DNA of 64,000 nucleotides. It comes from Oceanobacillus neutriphilus (GTDB taxonomy: Bacteria > Bacillota > Bacilli > Bacillales > Amphibacillaceae). Where the stretch lies: contig NZ_BMLW01000001.1 in NCBI RefSeq assembly GCF_014645515.1, positions 496,001-560,000 on the forward strand, written 5' to 3'. Position 1 is the first letter of the stretch, and every line of letters starts with the position of its first letter. Below the pieces are notes generated by a model, which searched no databases, was not told the origin of the DNA, and was given only the letters and a program-made list of their open reading frames with translations. The position numbers were made by a program, and so were the translations under genes. Of this stretch, positions 55,159 to 63,746 are shown piece by piece.

Positions 55159-56736
55159 ATGACATTGATAGCAGCTCTATTGTTGAGTGTTTTAGTAGCC
55201 CTTCTCATTACAGAAAATTACGGTTATGGTTATTGGATGATTAGCCGCCCGATTTTTGCTGGTCCATTAATTGGATTAATACTTGGAGATTTGCAAACTG
55301 GCTTAATCGTCGGTGCAAGTGTCGAGTTAATGTTTATGGGGGTGCTCCCTATTGGTGGATCTGTTCCCCCGAATGCACAAATTGCAGGAATTATCGGGAC
55401 AATTTATGCTATTCAAGCTGACTCCACCGCTCTAGGTATTACTCTTGCTCTGCCGATTGGAATCTTAGCACAATTTTTAATCATGTTAGCTTGGAATTTA
55501 AACATTTATTTAGTCCATAAATCAGATAAAGCAATTGTCGATGGGAACACCAGGAAGATGGAACTCCTCCACCTGTCCGGGATACTCGTTTTCTTTAGTG
55601 TATTTTTCGTATCCTCTTTTCTTGCAATTTACTTTGGCAGCGATTTCGTTAGTCGTATAAATGACGCATTGCCTGGCTGGGTTTCCGGAGGCCTTGAAAT
55701 TGCCGCAGGTCTGCTCCCGGCAATTGGGATGGCTATGCTATTGAAAATGATGGATCTTAAAAAGTTTTGGCCGTTCTTTTTAATTGGTTTTATATTATCT
55801 GTTTACTTAGAGCTGAATGTTCTAGCTGTATCTTTATTAGGTTTAGGGATAGCAGCAGGTATATCAGTGATCAGTAAATCAAAAGAAAATACAGAAACCT
55901 TTACAGCTGAAGATTCAACCTCGCAAAATGAGCAAAGTCTATTGAAGAAAAAAGATCTATGGCGTGTTTTTGTAAGATCATTTTTTAGTATGGCAAGTAT
56001 CAATTATGAAAGATATATTAGCTTAGGCTTTGGCTATGCGATGGTTCCGGCTCTCAAACGCTTATATTCTGATGAGGGAGAATATAAGTCAGCTTTAAAA
56101 AGGCATAATGAATTTTTTAATTGTCACCCGTATACTGCAAACGTTGTATTAGGTGTTGCTGCAGCATTGGAAGAACAGAAAGCCCAACAGGGTGTTATTA
56201 CCGACGAAACAATTGCATCTACGAAAACGGCTTTAATGGGACCCTTATCTGGTATTGGTGATTCCGTATTTAAAGCAACATTTATGACAATTTTTGCAGC
56301 AATAGGTGCTGGATTAGCACTTAACGGAAATATACTAGGTCCAATTATTTTCATTGTCCCCAATGTATTATTAAATGTCTTAACACGTTATTTTGGCGTT
56401 TTTTGGGGATATAAATTCGGTGTCCAGCTCATTGCTAAAATGAAAAGTTCTGATGTCATTCAGAAATTTGTTCAAGGAGCAACAATCGTTGGAATGATGG
56501 TTACCGGAGCCATGGTTGTGAACTTTGTAAAAATTGAATTAACCGCGGAATGGACGAGTGCCGGGAAAGAAATTATGCTTCAGGAACTGCTTGATCAAAT
56601 TTTTCCGAGCCTTCTTCCACTGGTGATTACATTACTATTTTATTTCGCCCTAATTAAAAATAAGAAAGCAATTTATTGGCTGATGCTAATTTGCTTTGCG
56701 ATTGGTTTAATAGGAAGACTTTTAAACATTATATAA
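55159..56736 (+). CDS. PTS mannose-family EIIC-EIID fusion protein
   Basis: 525 residues combining two normally separate membrane subunits. Residues 1 to about 240 are a IIC domain (SRPIFAGPLIGLILGDLQTG, GASVELMFMGVLPIGGSVPPN, LLPAIGMAML). Residues about 241-265 are a hydrophilic linker. Residues about 266-525 are a complete IID domain (FVRSFFSMASINYERY, YTANVVLGVAAALEE, TALMGPLSGIGDSVFK). No stop or frameshift is seen at the junction. ATG at 55159 after GGAAGGAG. The other mannose-family PTS in this window has separate IIC and IID with a 4-bp overlap, so gene fusion by loss of the intergenic stop is a likely origin. Confidence 0.93.
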   Translation: MTLIAALLLSVLVALLITENYGYGYWMISRPIFAGPLIGLILGDLQTGLIVGASVELMFMGVLPIGGSVPPNAQIAGIIGTIYAIQADSTALGITLALPIGILAQFLIMLAWNLNIYLVHKSDKAIVDGNTRKMELLHLSGILVFFSVFFVSSFLAIYFGSDFVSRINDALPGWVSGGLEIAAGLLPAIGMAMLLKMMDLKKFWPFFLIGFILSVYLELNVLAVSLLGLGIAAGISVISKSKENTETFTAEDSTSQNEQSLLKKKDLWRVFVRSFFSMASINYERYISLGFGYAMVPALKRLYSDEGEYKSALKRHNEFFNCHPYTANVVLGVAAALEEQKAQQGVITDETIASTKTALMGPLSGIGDSVFKATFMTIFAAIGAGLALNGNILGPIIFIVPNVLLNVLTRYFGVFWGYKFGVQLIAKMKSSDVIQKFVQGATIVGMMVTGAMVVNFVKIELTAEWTSAGKEIMLQELLDQIFPSLLPLVITLLFYFALIKNKKAIYWLMLICFAIGLIGRLLNII

Positions 56737-56751
56737 TGGAGGAATTGGTTT

Positions 56752-57459
56752 ATGGAGAAAGAAGAGCTATTAAATGCTATCAGAGGCGGCCTGGTAGTTT
56801 CCTGCCAGGCACGCCAAGGATGGCCAATGTACGGAACAGACATCATGGTTGCTTTTGCTAAAGCAGCAAAACAAGGAGGAGCTGTAGGAATTCGCGCAAC
56901 GGAGCCTCAAAATATCTCTGCTATAAAAAAAGCTGTGGATTTACCTATTATCGGGATTTACAAACAATGGTTTGAAGGCTTTGATGTCTATATTACTCCT
57001 ACGTATGAAAGTGCGGCTGCTGTTATCGAAGCAGGCGCAGAAATAGTTGCCTTGGATGGAACAAAACGAAGCAGACCAAACGGAGAGAAATTAAAAGAAA
57101 TTATTGCACGTATTCATGATAATTATCACGATGTTTTAGTCATGTCTGATTGTGATAATTTAGAGAGTGCATTATATGCAGAAGAATGTGGGACAGATAT
57201 TGTTTCTACAACTCTATCGGGGTATACTGAAGAAACAAAGGATCAAAATAGTTTTAACTATGAATTCGTTAGTACGTTAAAAAATCACGTGAAAGTTCCA
57301 ATTATAGCCGAGGGTCATATTTCTACACCTGAGGAATTGGTGTCAGCATATAAAAGTGGAGCCGATTCCGTAGTTATAGGTTCTGCTATTACCAGACCGG
57401 AGATTATTACAAAAAGATTTGTTGATAACCTTGAACAATTAAAAAAGAACACCATATAG
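56752..57459 (+). CDS. nanE: N-acetylmannosamine-6-phosphate 2-epimerase
   Basis: TIM-barrel epimerase converting ManNAc 6-phosphate to GlcNAc 6-phosphate; 235 residues. Family signatures: GLVVSCQARQGWPMYG, GAVGIRATEPQNI, PIIGIYKQWFEGFDVYITPTYE (catalytic Lys), ALDGTKRSRPNGE, MSDCDNLESALYAEECGTDIVSTTLSGYT and PIIAEGHISTPEE. ATG at 56752 behind TGGAGG, 15 bp after the permease gene. Its presence implies that ManNAc 6-phosphate is formed or imported. No nagA/nagB or sialate lyase lies in the operon. Confidence 0.95.
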   Translation: MEKEELLNAIRGGLVVSCQARQGWPMYGTDIMVAFAKAAKQGGAVGIRATEPQNISAIKKAVDLPIIGIYKQWFEGFDVYITPTYESAAAVIEAGAEIVALDGTKRSRPNGEKLKEIIARIHDNYHDVLVMSDCDNLESALYAEECGTDIVSTTLSGYTEETKDQNSFNYEFVSTLKNHVKVPIIAEGHISTPEELVSAYKSGADSVVIGSAITRPEIITKRFVDNLEQLKKNTI

Positions 57460-57471
57460 GAGGGAGCCAGT

Positions 57472-58323
57472 GTGTCCTTGATTGAAAGCTTAAAATCTCA
57501 AGAGAATTTTACAAAGATTGAAATGAAAATTGCAAATTATACCCTGAATAATTTAGGCAAGATTTCCAGAATGACTATAAAAGAATACGCCATTGCTGCT
57601 AAAGTTAGTGAAGCAAGTGTTGTCCGCTTTTGTAAGCAGCTGGGAATTAAAGGGTTTCGTGATTTTAAGTTAGAGCTTAATCAGGAGCTGACTCTAAAAG
57701 AAAATAAAATTGGTTTTAATATTGTTCAAAAAGAACATGCTGATAAGTTATCTATGCGTGACATTTTCTTTAATACGCTGGAATTAGATAGACAGGCAGT
57801 TGAGCAGTTGCTTAATACACTGGATCTAAAGAATGTCGAGTCCACAGTTGCTGCCATCTTGAAGAGCCATACAGTTGTTACTTATGGTGCCGGTGCATCT
57901 GCGATGGTTGCAGAGGATTTAACGCATAAGTTTACTAAGCTTGGAATTAAAGTTTTTTTTAATCGGGATTTCCATTATATGCTCTCTTTAGTTTTAAACA
58001 TGCAGCCTGGAGATGTATTTATCGCCATTTCCACTACTGGCGAAACGCAGGAAATTCTTGAACTTGTTGAACTGGCAAAAGAAAAGGGAGCAATTATTGT
58101 TGCTGTTACCACATTGCAGAAATCAACATTAGCTCGTAAAGCTCTGATTCCACTCTATACACCGATGCTGGAAGAATATTTTCGTGTTGCCAATATGGCG
58201 ACACGAATTTCTCAGCTTGTAGTTGTCGATACATTATATATGAGTCTTTATGAAGAACTGGGAGATCAGATAATTGATCGATTCTATGAACTGAGAGATT
58301 CTGTTAATCGTTTTCGACGTTAA
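57472..58323 (+). CDS. RpiR/MurR-family transcriptional regulator
   Basis: 283 residues: N-terminal HTH_6 domain (1 to about 75, KEYAIAAKVSEASVVRFCKQLGIKGFRDFK) and a C-terminal SIS sugar-phosphate-binding domain (about 115-260, VVTYGAGASAMVAEDLTHKFTKLG and FIAISTTGETQEILELV). Start is GTG at 57472 with AGGAGGGAG upstream, 12 bp after nanE; last gene of the operon, before a terminator. Probably senses MurNAc or ManNAc 6-phosphate and acts at the palindrome in the murQ promoter. Confidence 0.92.
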   Translation: MSLIESLKSQENFTKIEMKIANYTLNNLGKISRMTIKEYAIAAKVSEASVVRFCKQLGIKGFRDFKLELNQELTLKENKIGFNIVQKEHADKLSMRDIFFNTLELDRQAVEQLLNTLDLKNVESTVAAILKSHTVVTYGAGASAMVAEDLTHKFTKLGIKVFFNRDFHYMLSLVLNMQPGDVFIAISTTGETQEILELVELAKEKGAIIVAVTTLQKSTLARKALIPLYTPMLEEYFRVANMATRISQLVVVDTLYMSLYEELGDQIIDRFYELRDSVNRFRR

Positions 58324-58329
58324 TAGACT

Positions 58330-58366
58330 GGCAATCATTTCGTTATTCGATGTGGTTGCCTTTTTT
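58330..58366 (+). terminator. Terminator of the murQ-nanE operon
   Basis: GGCAATCA (58330-58337) pairs with TGGTTGCC (58353-58360; one G-T), followed by TTTTTT (58361-58366). Confidence 0.8.
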
Positions 58367-59000
58367 ATATATTGTTATTCGGCTTATAACGAAAAATATA
58401 CCGAAAAAGTGACTCCTTTGTAAACTCTCCTTCAATTCCAGGTTTCGTTAAAAAATATTCCACAATTTCTTCCTCTGATAGTCCAACCTCTTTTAAACCA
58501 CGAGAAATCATAGATAAATAGGATTTGGGCGGAGTAGTAAACTCATGCGTTCCCATGACATCTGGACTTGTAAATGTAAACATTGGCGCCCCGTCCTCTT
58601 TTCCCAGGTAAATAATACTTCCATACCAGCCTTCTTTCAGGTCAACATAGCCTTTATCCATAATATCCTGTACATTGATATGTAAAGCAGCAGCATTATT
58701 TTCCTGTTCAACGACCTCTCCAAATTGCTCATCTGTGATCAGGTATTTTCTTGCATATGTCTTTATTTCTTTATTTGGTTCATGACCGATAAAAGCAACA
58801 CCGCCCTTGCCCCATTTACTTTCTTCCTTCATAAAATAGAGAGGATAAGGGAGTACGGCTTTCTTTGTTTTCTTTGGCAGTGTAGTATTTTTACAGCCTC
58901 TTTCCTCTTTTTCCGAACCTTCAGGAATACCACCCTTGATATAACAGAAAAAACGATTTTTGCTAATGTTGGATCCATAGCTCACATACCACACGTCCAT
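58365..59000 (-). CDS. Gamma-glutamylcyclotransferase-fold (YGSN) hypothetical protein
   Basis: 211 residues from ATG 59000 (AAGGAGG upstream). The N-terminus MDVWYVSYGSNISKNRF is the YGSN motif of the gamma-glutamylcyclotransferase-like fold, and NNAAALHINVQDIMD, EGWYGSIIYLG, TFTSP lie where the rest of the barrel is expected. Members of this group are of unknown substrate; a role in cyclotransfer of gamma-glutamyl or related amines is possible but unproven. The stop nearly abuts the murQ operon terminator from the other side. Single gene. Confidence 0.72.
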   Translation of the reverse strand: MDVWYVSYGSNISKNRFFCYIKGGIPEGSEKEERGCKNTTLPKKTKKAVLPYPLYFMKEESKWGKGGVAFIGHEPNKEIKTYARKYLITDEQFGEVVEQENNAAALHINVQDIMDKGYVDLKEGWYGSIIYLGKEDGAPMFTFTSPDVMGTHEFTTPPKSYLSMISRGLKEVGLSEEEIVEYFLTKPGIEGEFTKESLFRYIFRYKPNNNI

Positions 59001-59144
59001 AATAAAACCTCCTTGCCTCACGTCACTTTGAAAGCGAAAGATATAGTGATTTTGATTTTATAATAACATAAAGTAAAACTTCCTTCAGTGAGCGTCTTAC
59101 AGCCAATTTTAATGAGACAACCCTCAAAAATGAGAATTCGAAAA

Positions 59145-59215
59145 AAGCAGGTAAAACCCATCCATTAATGACCCTACCCGCTAATCCTTATAAACTATGT
59201 TTCTACTAAAAATCT
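59145..59215 (-). terminator. Repeat-like terminator region similar to that at 35291-35360
   Basis: GCAGGTA (59147-59153) pairs with TACCCGC (59175-59181; one mismatch), followed on the minus strand by TTTTTTCG. The whole 70-bp stretch aligns base by base with 35291-35360 (AGCAGG, CATCC, TTCCTGCTAATC-like blocks). Confidence 0.55.
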
Positions 59216-59272
59216 AATTCGTTATCTCTATTTAATCTGGAATACAATTCCAATAAGTGATAAACAGCAAAC

Positions 59273-59599
59273 TTACATATAGACATCCTGTTTCCCAAAA
59301 TGCTGAACCTTCATCCGCAAAGTATCCTTCCCCCACACGTAAAAAAGATAGCTCATAAATATAAACAATGTAAATCCGAAAGCAAGTGAAGAAAGCACTT
59401 CAAACGTTTCCCCGCCAGTAAGCATCGCTGTGATGAGAAGCTGAGTGTAAAAGCAAATCGCCATTCGCCACAGGTATGCAAGAAGACTTAAAAAATAACT
59501 CCGGTTTTTAGGAGCAAAAGCAACATATATTAGTTTTATAATATTATCAAATGCCTTCTCCTTATAAAAAAGATACTTACTATTAAGAGATTCCCGCAA
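59273..59599 (-). CDS. Small membrane protein of unknown function
   Basis: 108 residues with two to three hydrophobic helices (about 20-30, 40-62 and 68-90) and a basic C-terminal end, so probably membrane-located. The only start that keeps the whole frame is TTG at 59599; a strong GGAGG lies 17 nt upstream, too far for it, and at a better distance from an ATG that is in another frame and stops after six codons. A start-region frameshift is possible. No family recognised. The gene stands alone and ends at the repeat-like terminator. Confidence 0.5.
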   Translation of the reverse strand: MRESLNSKYLFYKEKAFDNIIKLIYVAFAPKNRSYFLSLLAYLWRMAICFYTQLLITAMLTGGETFEVLSSLAFGFTLFIFMSYLFYVWGKDTLRMKVQHFGKQDVYM

Positions 59600-59674
59600 T
59601 CATTGTTATTTTTAAACCTCCTGCAATTCAAAAACAAGACCATATCTTTTGTCTCTCTATTCAAGCTCATAATA

Positions 59675-59714
59675 AATAAGCATGCCCATGAACAATACAT
59701 CAGGCATACTTATT
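59675..59714 (-). terminator. Terminator of the hydroxyproline-type operon
   Basis: AATAAGCATGCC (59675-59686) pairs with GGCATACTTATT (59703-59714), 11 of 12 pairs; T-rich tail (TTTATTATG) on the minus strand. About 75 bp past the flavoprotein stop. Confidence 0.65.
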
Positions 59715-59788
59715 TACTTTTATGGTGGTATATACGATATTTCTCTTCTCTTATATCAAAAACACCGTCTTTACAAAACTCTGCTATT

Positions 59789-61522
59789 TCAATCCTTCAT
59801 ACTGCCAATCACCGTTGGTTTAACAGGAAAACGTGCAGAAAAAGCATCAGCTTCCTCACTTATACCAGTTTGCTTCAGCATATCACGCAGCGTGGTTTCA
59901 CAGTACCGTCCCTGACATAATCCCATGCCGCATCGTGTCATTAATTTAACAGCATTCATGGTGGAAAGATGAGGGTGAGCTTGTAATATTTCATCAATCG
60001 CTTCATAAGTTACTTCTTCACATCGGCAAACAAACGTATCGGGATGTTTTTTCAACAATTGCATCGAATCAAACGTCATTCTTGTCATTTTCCCCAATAG
60101 CTCCGCAAAGCTCATCCATGATTCCCGTTCTTTTTTCAAACGGTCCAGCTTCCGTCTGTCTACATCACCATTAAAAATATTTTCTAAAATGGAATTGCCC
60201 GCAATGCGGCCTTCTATTTCCGACAGTTCGGCTCCCCCAACTCCAGTCAATTCACCGGCAGCATAAATTCCTTTTAGGCTGCTTTGCATGTTTTCGTTCA
60301 CTTCTGCAAGCCAGCCGCCGGCCAGGGCATTATATTTCATCTGACAGGAAAGCTGCCTGGGGATTTCACTCGAAGCGTGGAACCCGTAACATATCCCGGC
60401 TAAATCACATTCAACCTCCCATGAATTACTTTCCATCTTCCCGGTCTTCCCGAGGTCGTTAAGTACAACACTCTGGACACGATCCGTTCCTTTCGCTTCC
60501 AAAGGGACTGTATGGAACCAAATTGGAACGCCTGCCTTCCTTACTGTCTGTAATGCATCAATCAGTTCCAGACTTTTCTTCCATCGCTTTAAACCACTTA
60601 CCCCCATTGGAAGCAGTTCATGGATACGAGGGAATGACTGTGAAAAGGCAATTCCTGTGATGCTTCCGCCCTGTTCCAGAATTTGCTTTGCTACTATCAA
60701 CAAAAATGGGTGACTTCCCGCAAGCAGAATCGATTCACCAGGTATAAAATGCTGTGTTTTTGCAAATACCTGCAAGCCTCCTGCACTCATCACTCCGGGT
60801 TTTGTCCATCCTTTGAAGGGAATCATTTTATCATAGGCTCCTGATGCTATGATGATGTATTTGGCAAAGATGGATTGGTGATGATCCAGATGAATCTCAT
60901 ACTTTGCTTGTTTGTGCAACAGCATATCTTCCTTTCCTTCTTTGTTTGTAGCCACGACAGACCAAACAGCGTTCCCGCTGATAAATTGCACATCAGCCAG
61001 CTTGCTTGAACGTTTCACTAAGTCATTAGGGAGCACTTTTTTTATCGAATTCGGAATGTGGCGGTAGATCTGCCCTCCGATATTTTCCTGTTCATCAATG
61101 AGTGCGATATGAAGCCCATTACCGGACAATTCCTCTGCAGCTGCCATCCCCGCAGGTCCCGCTCCTATAACGACAACGTCATATTCATTATTCTCAGGAT
61201 TACTTTCTGATATCGGCTCCACTTGCGCGTTTCCATCATCAAGGTGACGGGTAAAATCCGGGGCCGTCCACACGCGCATACCATCTTTCACCCGGATCAT
61301 ACAAGCGCGCACGCTGCCCCTTCCTTGTAAAAACACGGAGCATTCCATACATACCCCCATATTGCATACTGGTCCCCGTACATCTCCAAATCTGGTTTTT
61401 CGGTAAGCAAGGCTCTTAGCATAAGTAACAGCGGCAGCAAGTGTATATCCTTTAGGAATCTGATATTCCTCTCCATCTATTTCAATGGATATCGTTTTAT
61501 TTTGTTTCACTTCATCCGTCAT
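59789..61522 (-). CDS. FAD/NAD(P)-dependent oxidoreductase with N-terminal 2Fe-2S domain (HcnA-HcnB / D-hydroxyproline dehydrogenase type)
   Basis: 577 residues. Residues 1 to about 95 are a ferredoxin-like 2Fe-2S domain with Cys53, 58, 61 and 74. Then comes an FAD-binding Rossmann domain (VVVIGAGPAGMAAAEEL, 117-133) and a second nucleotide motif (ESILLAGSHPFLLIVAKQIL). The C-terminal BFD-like [2Fe-2S] domain has CRCEEVTYEAID and CGMGLCQGRYC. This corresponds to a fusion of the HcnA-like and HcnB-like subunits of D-amino acid (glycine, octopine/nopaline or D-hydroxyproline) dehydrogenases. ATG at 61522 after GGAGATGGG. 24 bp after the DadA-like gene that would supply the catalytic subunit. 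Confidence 0.88.
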   Translation of the reverse strand: MTDEVKQNKTISIEIDGEEYQIPKGYTLAAAVTYAKSLAYRKTRFGDVRGPVCNMGVCMECSVFLQGRGSVRACMIRVKDGMRVWTAPDFTRHLDDGNAQVEPISESNPENNEYDVVVIGAGPAGMAAAEELSGNGLHIALIDEQENIGGQIYRHIPNSIKKVLPNDLVKRSSKLADVQFISGNAVWSVVATNKEGKEDMLLHKQAKYEIHLDHHQSIFAKYIIIASGAYDKMIPFKGWTKPGVMSAGGLQVFAKTQHFIPGESILLAGSHPFLLIVAKQILEQGGSITGIAFSQSFPRIHELLPMGVSGLKRWKKSLELIDALQTVRKAGVPIWFHTVPLEAKGTDRVQSVVLNDLGKTGKMESNSWEVECDLAGICYGFHASSEIPRQLSCQMKYNALAGGWLAEVNENMQSSLKGIYAAGELTGVGGAELSEIEGRIAGNSILENIFNGDVDRRKLDRLKKERESWMSFAELLGKMTRMTFDSMQLLKKHPDTFVCRCEEVTYEAIDEILQAHPHLSTMNAVKLMTRCGMGLCQGRYCETTLRDMLKQTGISEEADAFSARFPVKPTVIGSMKD

Positions 61523-61546
61523 TATATCCCATCTCCGTTAAAAAAT

Positions 61547-62728
61547 TTAAGACATAAATAAATTTAAATGTGCTAATTTTCCCGGCCGAAATGCCTCAAT
61601 TTCAAAATCTGTTGACCCTTTCGTAATCAAATCAGATAAAATGGAGCCATACAGTGGACCAAAAGTAAACCCAGAGCCGCCAGCGGCAACCCATATTCCC
61701 TTTCGTTCCGAAAACTCTCCCAGCAAAGGAAGCTGATCATGCGTAATTCCCGTTACACCGGGCCAGCTCCGGAGCAGACGCAAATAACTGACATTTGGAA
61801 CCAGTTCGGATGCGATCGTGCAGTTTTCCCGGACAACATCAGGCAAAATCATAGGCAGCTGATTAAAATCAATTTTTCCGTTTTTCTTCACAAATCGGGA
61901 TGACCAGCCACCCCCGATCAATACATTTCCATCGCGTACCTGTTTCATTGTAATCCGTTTGCCTGCATGCTGAACCATATGCTCCATAAAAGGCATAACC
62001 GGTTCTGTCACATTCATTGTTAAAGGGACTGGATAAACCGGAACATGCAGACCAATCATTTTTGCCAAATCTTCTATCCAGGCTCCGGCAGCGAAAACAA
62101 TATGTTCCGTCTCGTAAACATCTGAATTTTTGATAGTTACTTCCCATTTTCCATTGTTGCGAGAAATGTCTGTTACACCGGAATCTGTTCGTATACATGC
62201 TCCATATTCTGCTGCACGTTTTGCAAATTGAGGAGCAACCAAACGGGGATTTGCATGACCTTCGATTGGACAATAAGCAGCAGCAATAATATTTTTTGAT
62301 AAGTATGGAGCTATCTTTCTGGCTTCATCACCAGTCAACAGAACCGTATTTAGCTTCCACCGATTTTCCAGATCCTGTTTCTTTTTCAGGAGTTCCAGTT
62401 CTTCCTTTGTCTCCGCCACCATAAAACCGCCGTGCTGCAGTACTTCCATGTCAGCTTGGAGCTCTTGTTCCAGAGTGGCCCATACTTTTTCAGACTCAAT
62501 GGATAATGGAATCAACTCGCTCATTTCCTTTTCAAGTTCCTTCCAAAAGTGCACCATTCTAAACTCCAGCTGAAAATGTAAGCTTCCAGCATTTTGCCCT
62601 GAAGCCTGACGGTTGAGCTGACCTTTTTCAACAAGGGTGACGGGCACTCCTTTTTTTGCCAAATAGTATGCTGTGGCACAACCGACCAGCCCTCCGCCTA
62701 TAATCAAGACATCCGTTTTACTTTTCAT
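61547..62728 (-). CDS. DadA/glycine-oxidase-family FAD oxidoreductase (HcnC-like catalytic subunit)
   Basis: 393 residues with an N-terminal FAD-binding site VLIIGGGLVGCATAYYLAKKG, the DAO-family QASGQNAGSLHF loop and the C-terminal GSGFTFGPLYGSILSDLI FAD motif. Probably oxidises the C-N bond of a D-amino acid such as cis-4-hydroxy-D-proline and passes electrons to the 2Fe-2S flavoprotein encoded next. ATG at 62728, 12 bp after the DapA-like gene. Substrate is inferred from the gene set; D-proline, glycine or sarcosine are alternatives. Confidence 0.88.
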   Translation of the reverse strand: MKSKTDVLIIGGGLVGCATAYYLAKKGVPVTLVEKGQLNRQASGQNAGSLHFQLEFRMVHFWKELEKEMSELIPLSIESEKVWATLEQELQADMEVLQHGGFMVAETKEELELLKKKQDLENRWKLNTVLLTGDEARKIAPYLSKNIIAAAYCPIEGHANPRLVAPQFAKRAAEYGACIRTDSGVTDISRNNGKWEVTIKNSDVYETEHIVFAAGAWIEDLAKMIGLHVPVYPVPLTMNVTEPVMPFMEHMVQHAGKRITMKQVRDGNVLIGGGWSSRFVKKNGKIDFNQLPMILPDVVRENCTIASELVPNVSYLRLLRSWPGVTGITHDQLPLLGEFSERKGIWVAAGGSGFTFGPLYGSILSDLITKGSTDFEIEAFRPGKLAHLNLFMS

Positions 62729-62740
62729 ACAGGCAACCTC

Positions 62741-63658
62741 CTACAGACGTTCAACCTCTTCAAGCGATTCCTTCACTTTTAATTCTTGTTCTTTTGTCAG
62801 CGGTATAATAGGCAGACGTGGATATCCTCCAGGCAAGCCCTTTAAATTCAAAGCTGTTTTAATAATGGCCTGCGGCGATCCGTATTTTGCTGAGAAATCG
62901 TCATTGTACCAAGATTTAAATAAAAATTGATCCTTCTTTCCATAATATAATGCTTTTTCAATATTCCCTTCCCACAAGCTATGAAAGAAATTAGGATGAT
63001 CAGAGCCTAAAACAGCCCCCGCTCCCATCATACCCTCCCCGCCATAATCCTTCATCAAGGATATGCCCAGCTCGTTCATTGGAAAACCAAAAACCCGTAA
63101 TTTGTCCTTGATTGCAAAGAAGGTAGATACAAAATTTTGCAGATTACCAGTTGAATTTTTGATTGCCACAATTTTTTCCAAATCAGCCAATCGCGCCACC
63201 AGCTCCTTATCTAAGTCTACATTGGTGCCGCGCGGCCAATTGTAAATGCAGATAGGCAATTCAACATGGTCACTAATATATTGGTAATAAGCGACTAACT
63301 CTTCATCTGTCAATACTATATACGGTGGCGGGGCAACAAGAATGCCGTCAAAATTTGCTTTTTCAACCAGCTTCGCCCGTTCTACTACTTGCTCTGCTGT
63401 ATACGCAGTACAGCCTCCGATCAACGGAATCCGGTTATTGACAGTTTTCGAAGCAGCTTGAAAAATAGCGTCCATTTCCTCCAGCGATTGACTGAACCAC
63501 TCTCCTGTAGTCCCATTTACAAGAAGACCATGCATCCCTTCATCAACCAGCCAGTTAAGTAATGTAGACCAACCTTTCCAATCAATCTCACCATTTTTGA
63601 AAAACGGAATCGAAATAGCCGGAATATATCCTTTCCAATCCACTGTATACTTATCCAA
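62741..63658 (-). CDS. DapA-family deaminase/aldolase (pyrroline-4-hydroxy-2-carboxylate deaminase-like)
   Basis: Class I Schiff-base TIM barrel of about 305 residues. VNGTTGEWFSQS (GTTGE motif), the Tyr in PICIYNWPRG and the Schiff-base Lys in IVAIKNSTGN are intact. The start is likely TTG at 63658 with GGGAG 8 nt upstream; the ATG at 63673 lacks a ribosome site. Next to a D-amino acid dehydrogenase pair it fits the hydroxyproline pathway enzyme that deaminates 1-pyrroline-4-hydroxy-2-carboxylate to alpha-ketoglutarate semialdehyde. Other DapA-family functions (KDG aldolase, dihydrodipicolinate synthase) cannot be excluded from sequence alone. Confidence 0.85.
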   Translation of the reverse strand: MDKYTVDWKGYIPAISIPFFKNGEIDWKGWSTLLNWLVDEGMHGLLVNGTTGEWFSQSLEEMDAIFQAASKTVNNRIPLIGGCTAYTAEQVVERAKLVEKANFDGILVAPPPYIVLTDEELVAYYQYISDHVELPICIYNWPRGTNVDLDKELVARLADLEKIVAIKNSTGNLQNFVSTFFAIKDKLRVFGFPMNELGISLMKDYGGEGMMGAGAVLGSDHPNFFHSLWEGNIEKALYYGKKDQFLFKSWYNDDFSAKYGSPQAIIKTALNLKGLPGGYPRLPIIPLTKEQELKVKESLEEVERL

Positions 63659-63746
63659 AACATCATCTCCCATTATGCTTGCAAGGCGTTATGTATTTTT
63701 TATGAATTGTTCATGCTAAAAGGATTTTTAAATTGCCTTTCAGCAT

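Noticed and set aside
62741..63658. Sialic acid lyase (NanA) partner of the NanE operon
   Set aside because: It is on the other strand, 5 kb away and in a tight operon with D-amino acid dehydrogenase genes; NanA-specific neighbours (nanK, sialate transporter) are missing.
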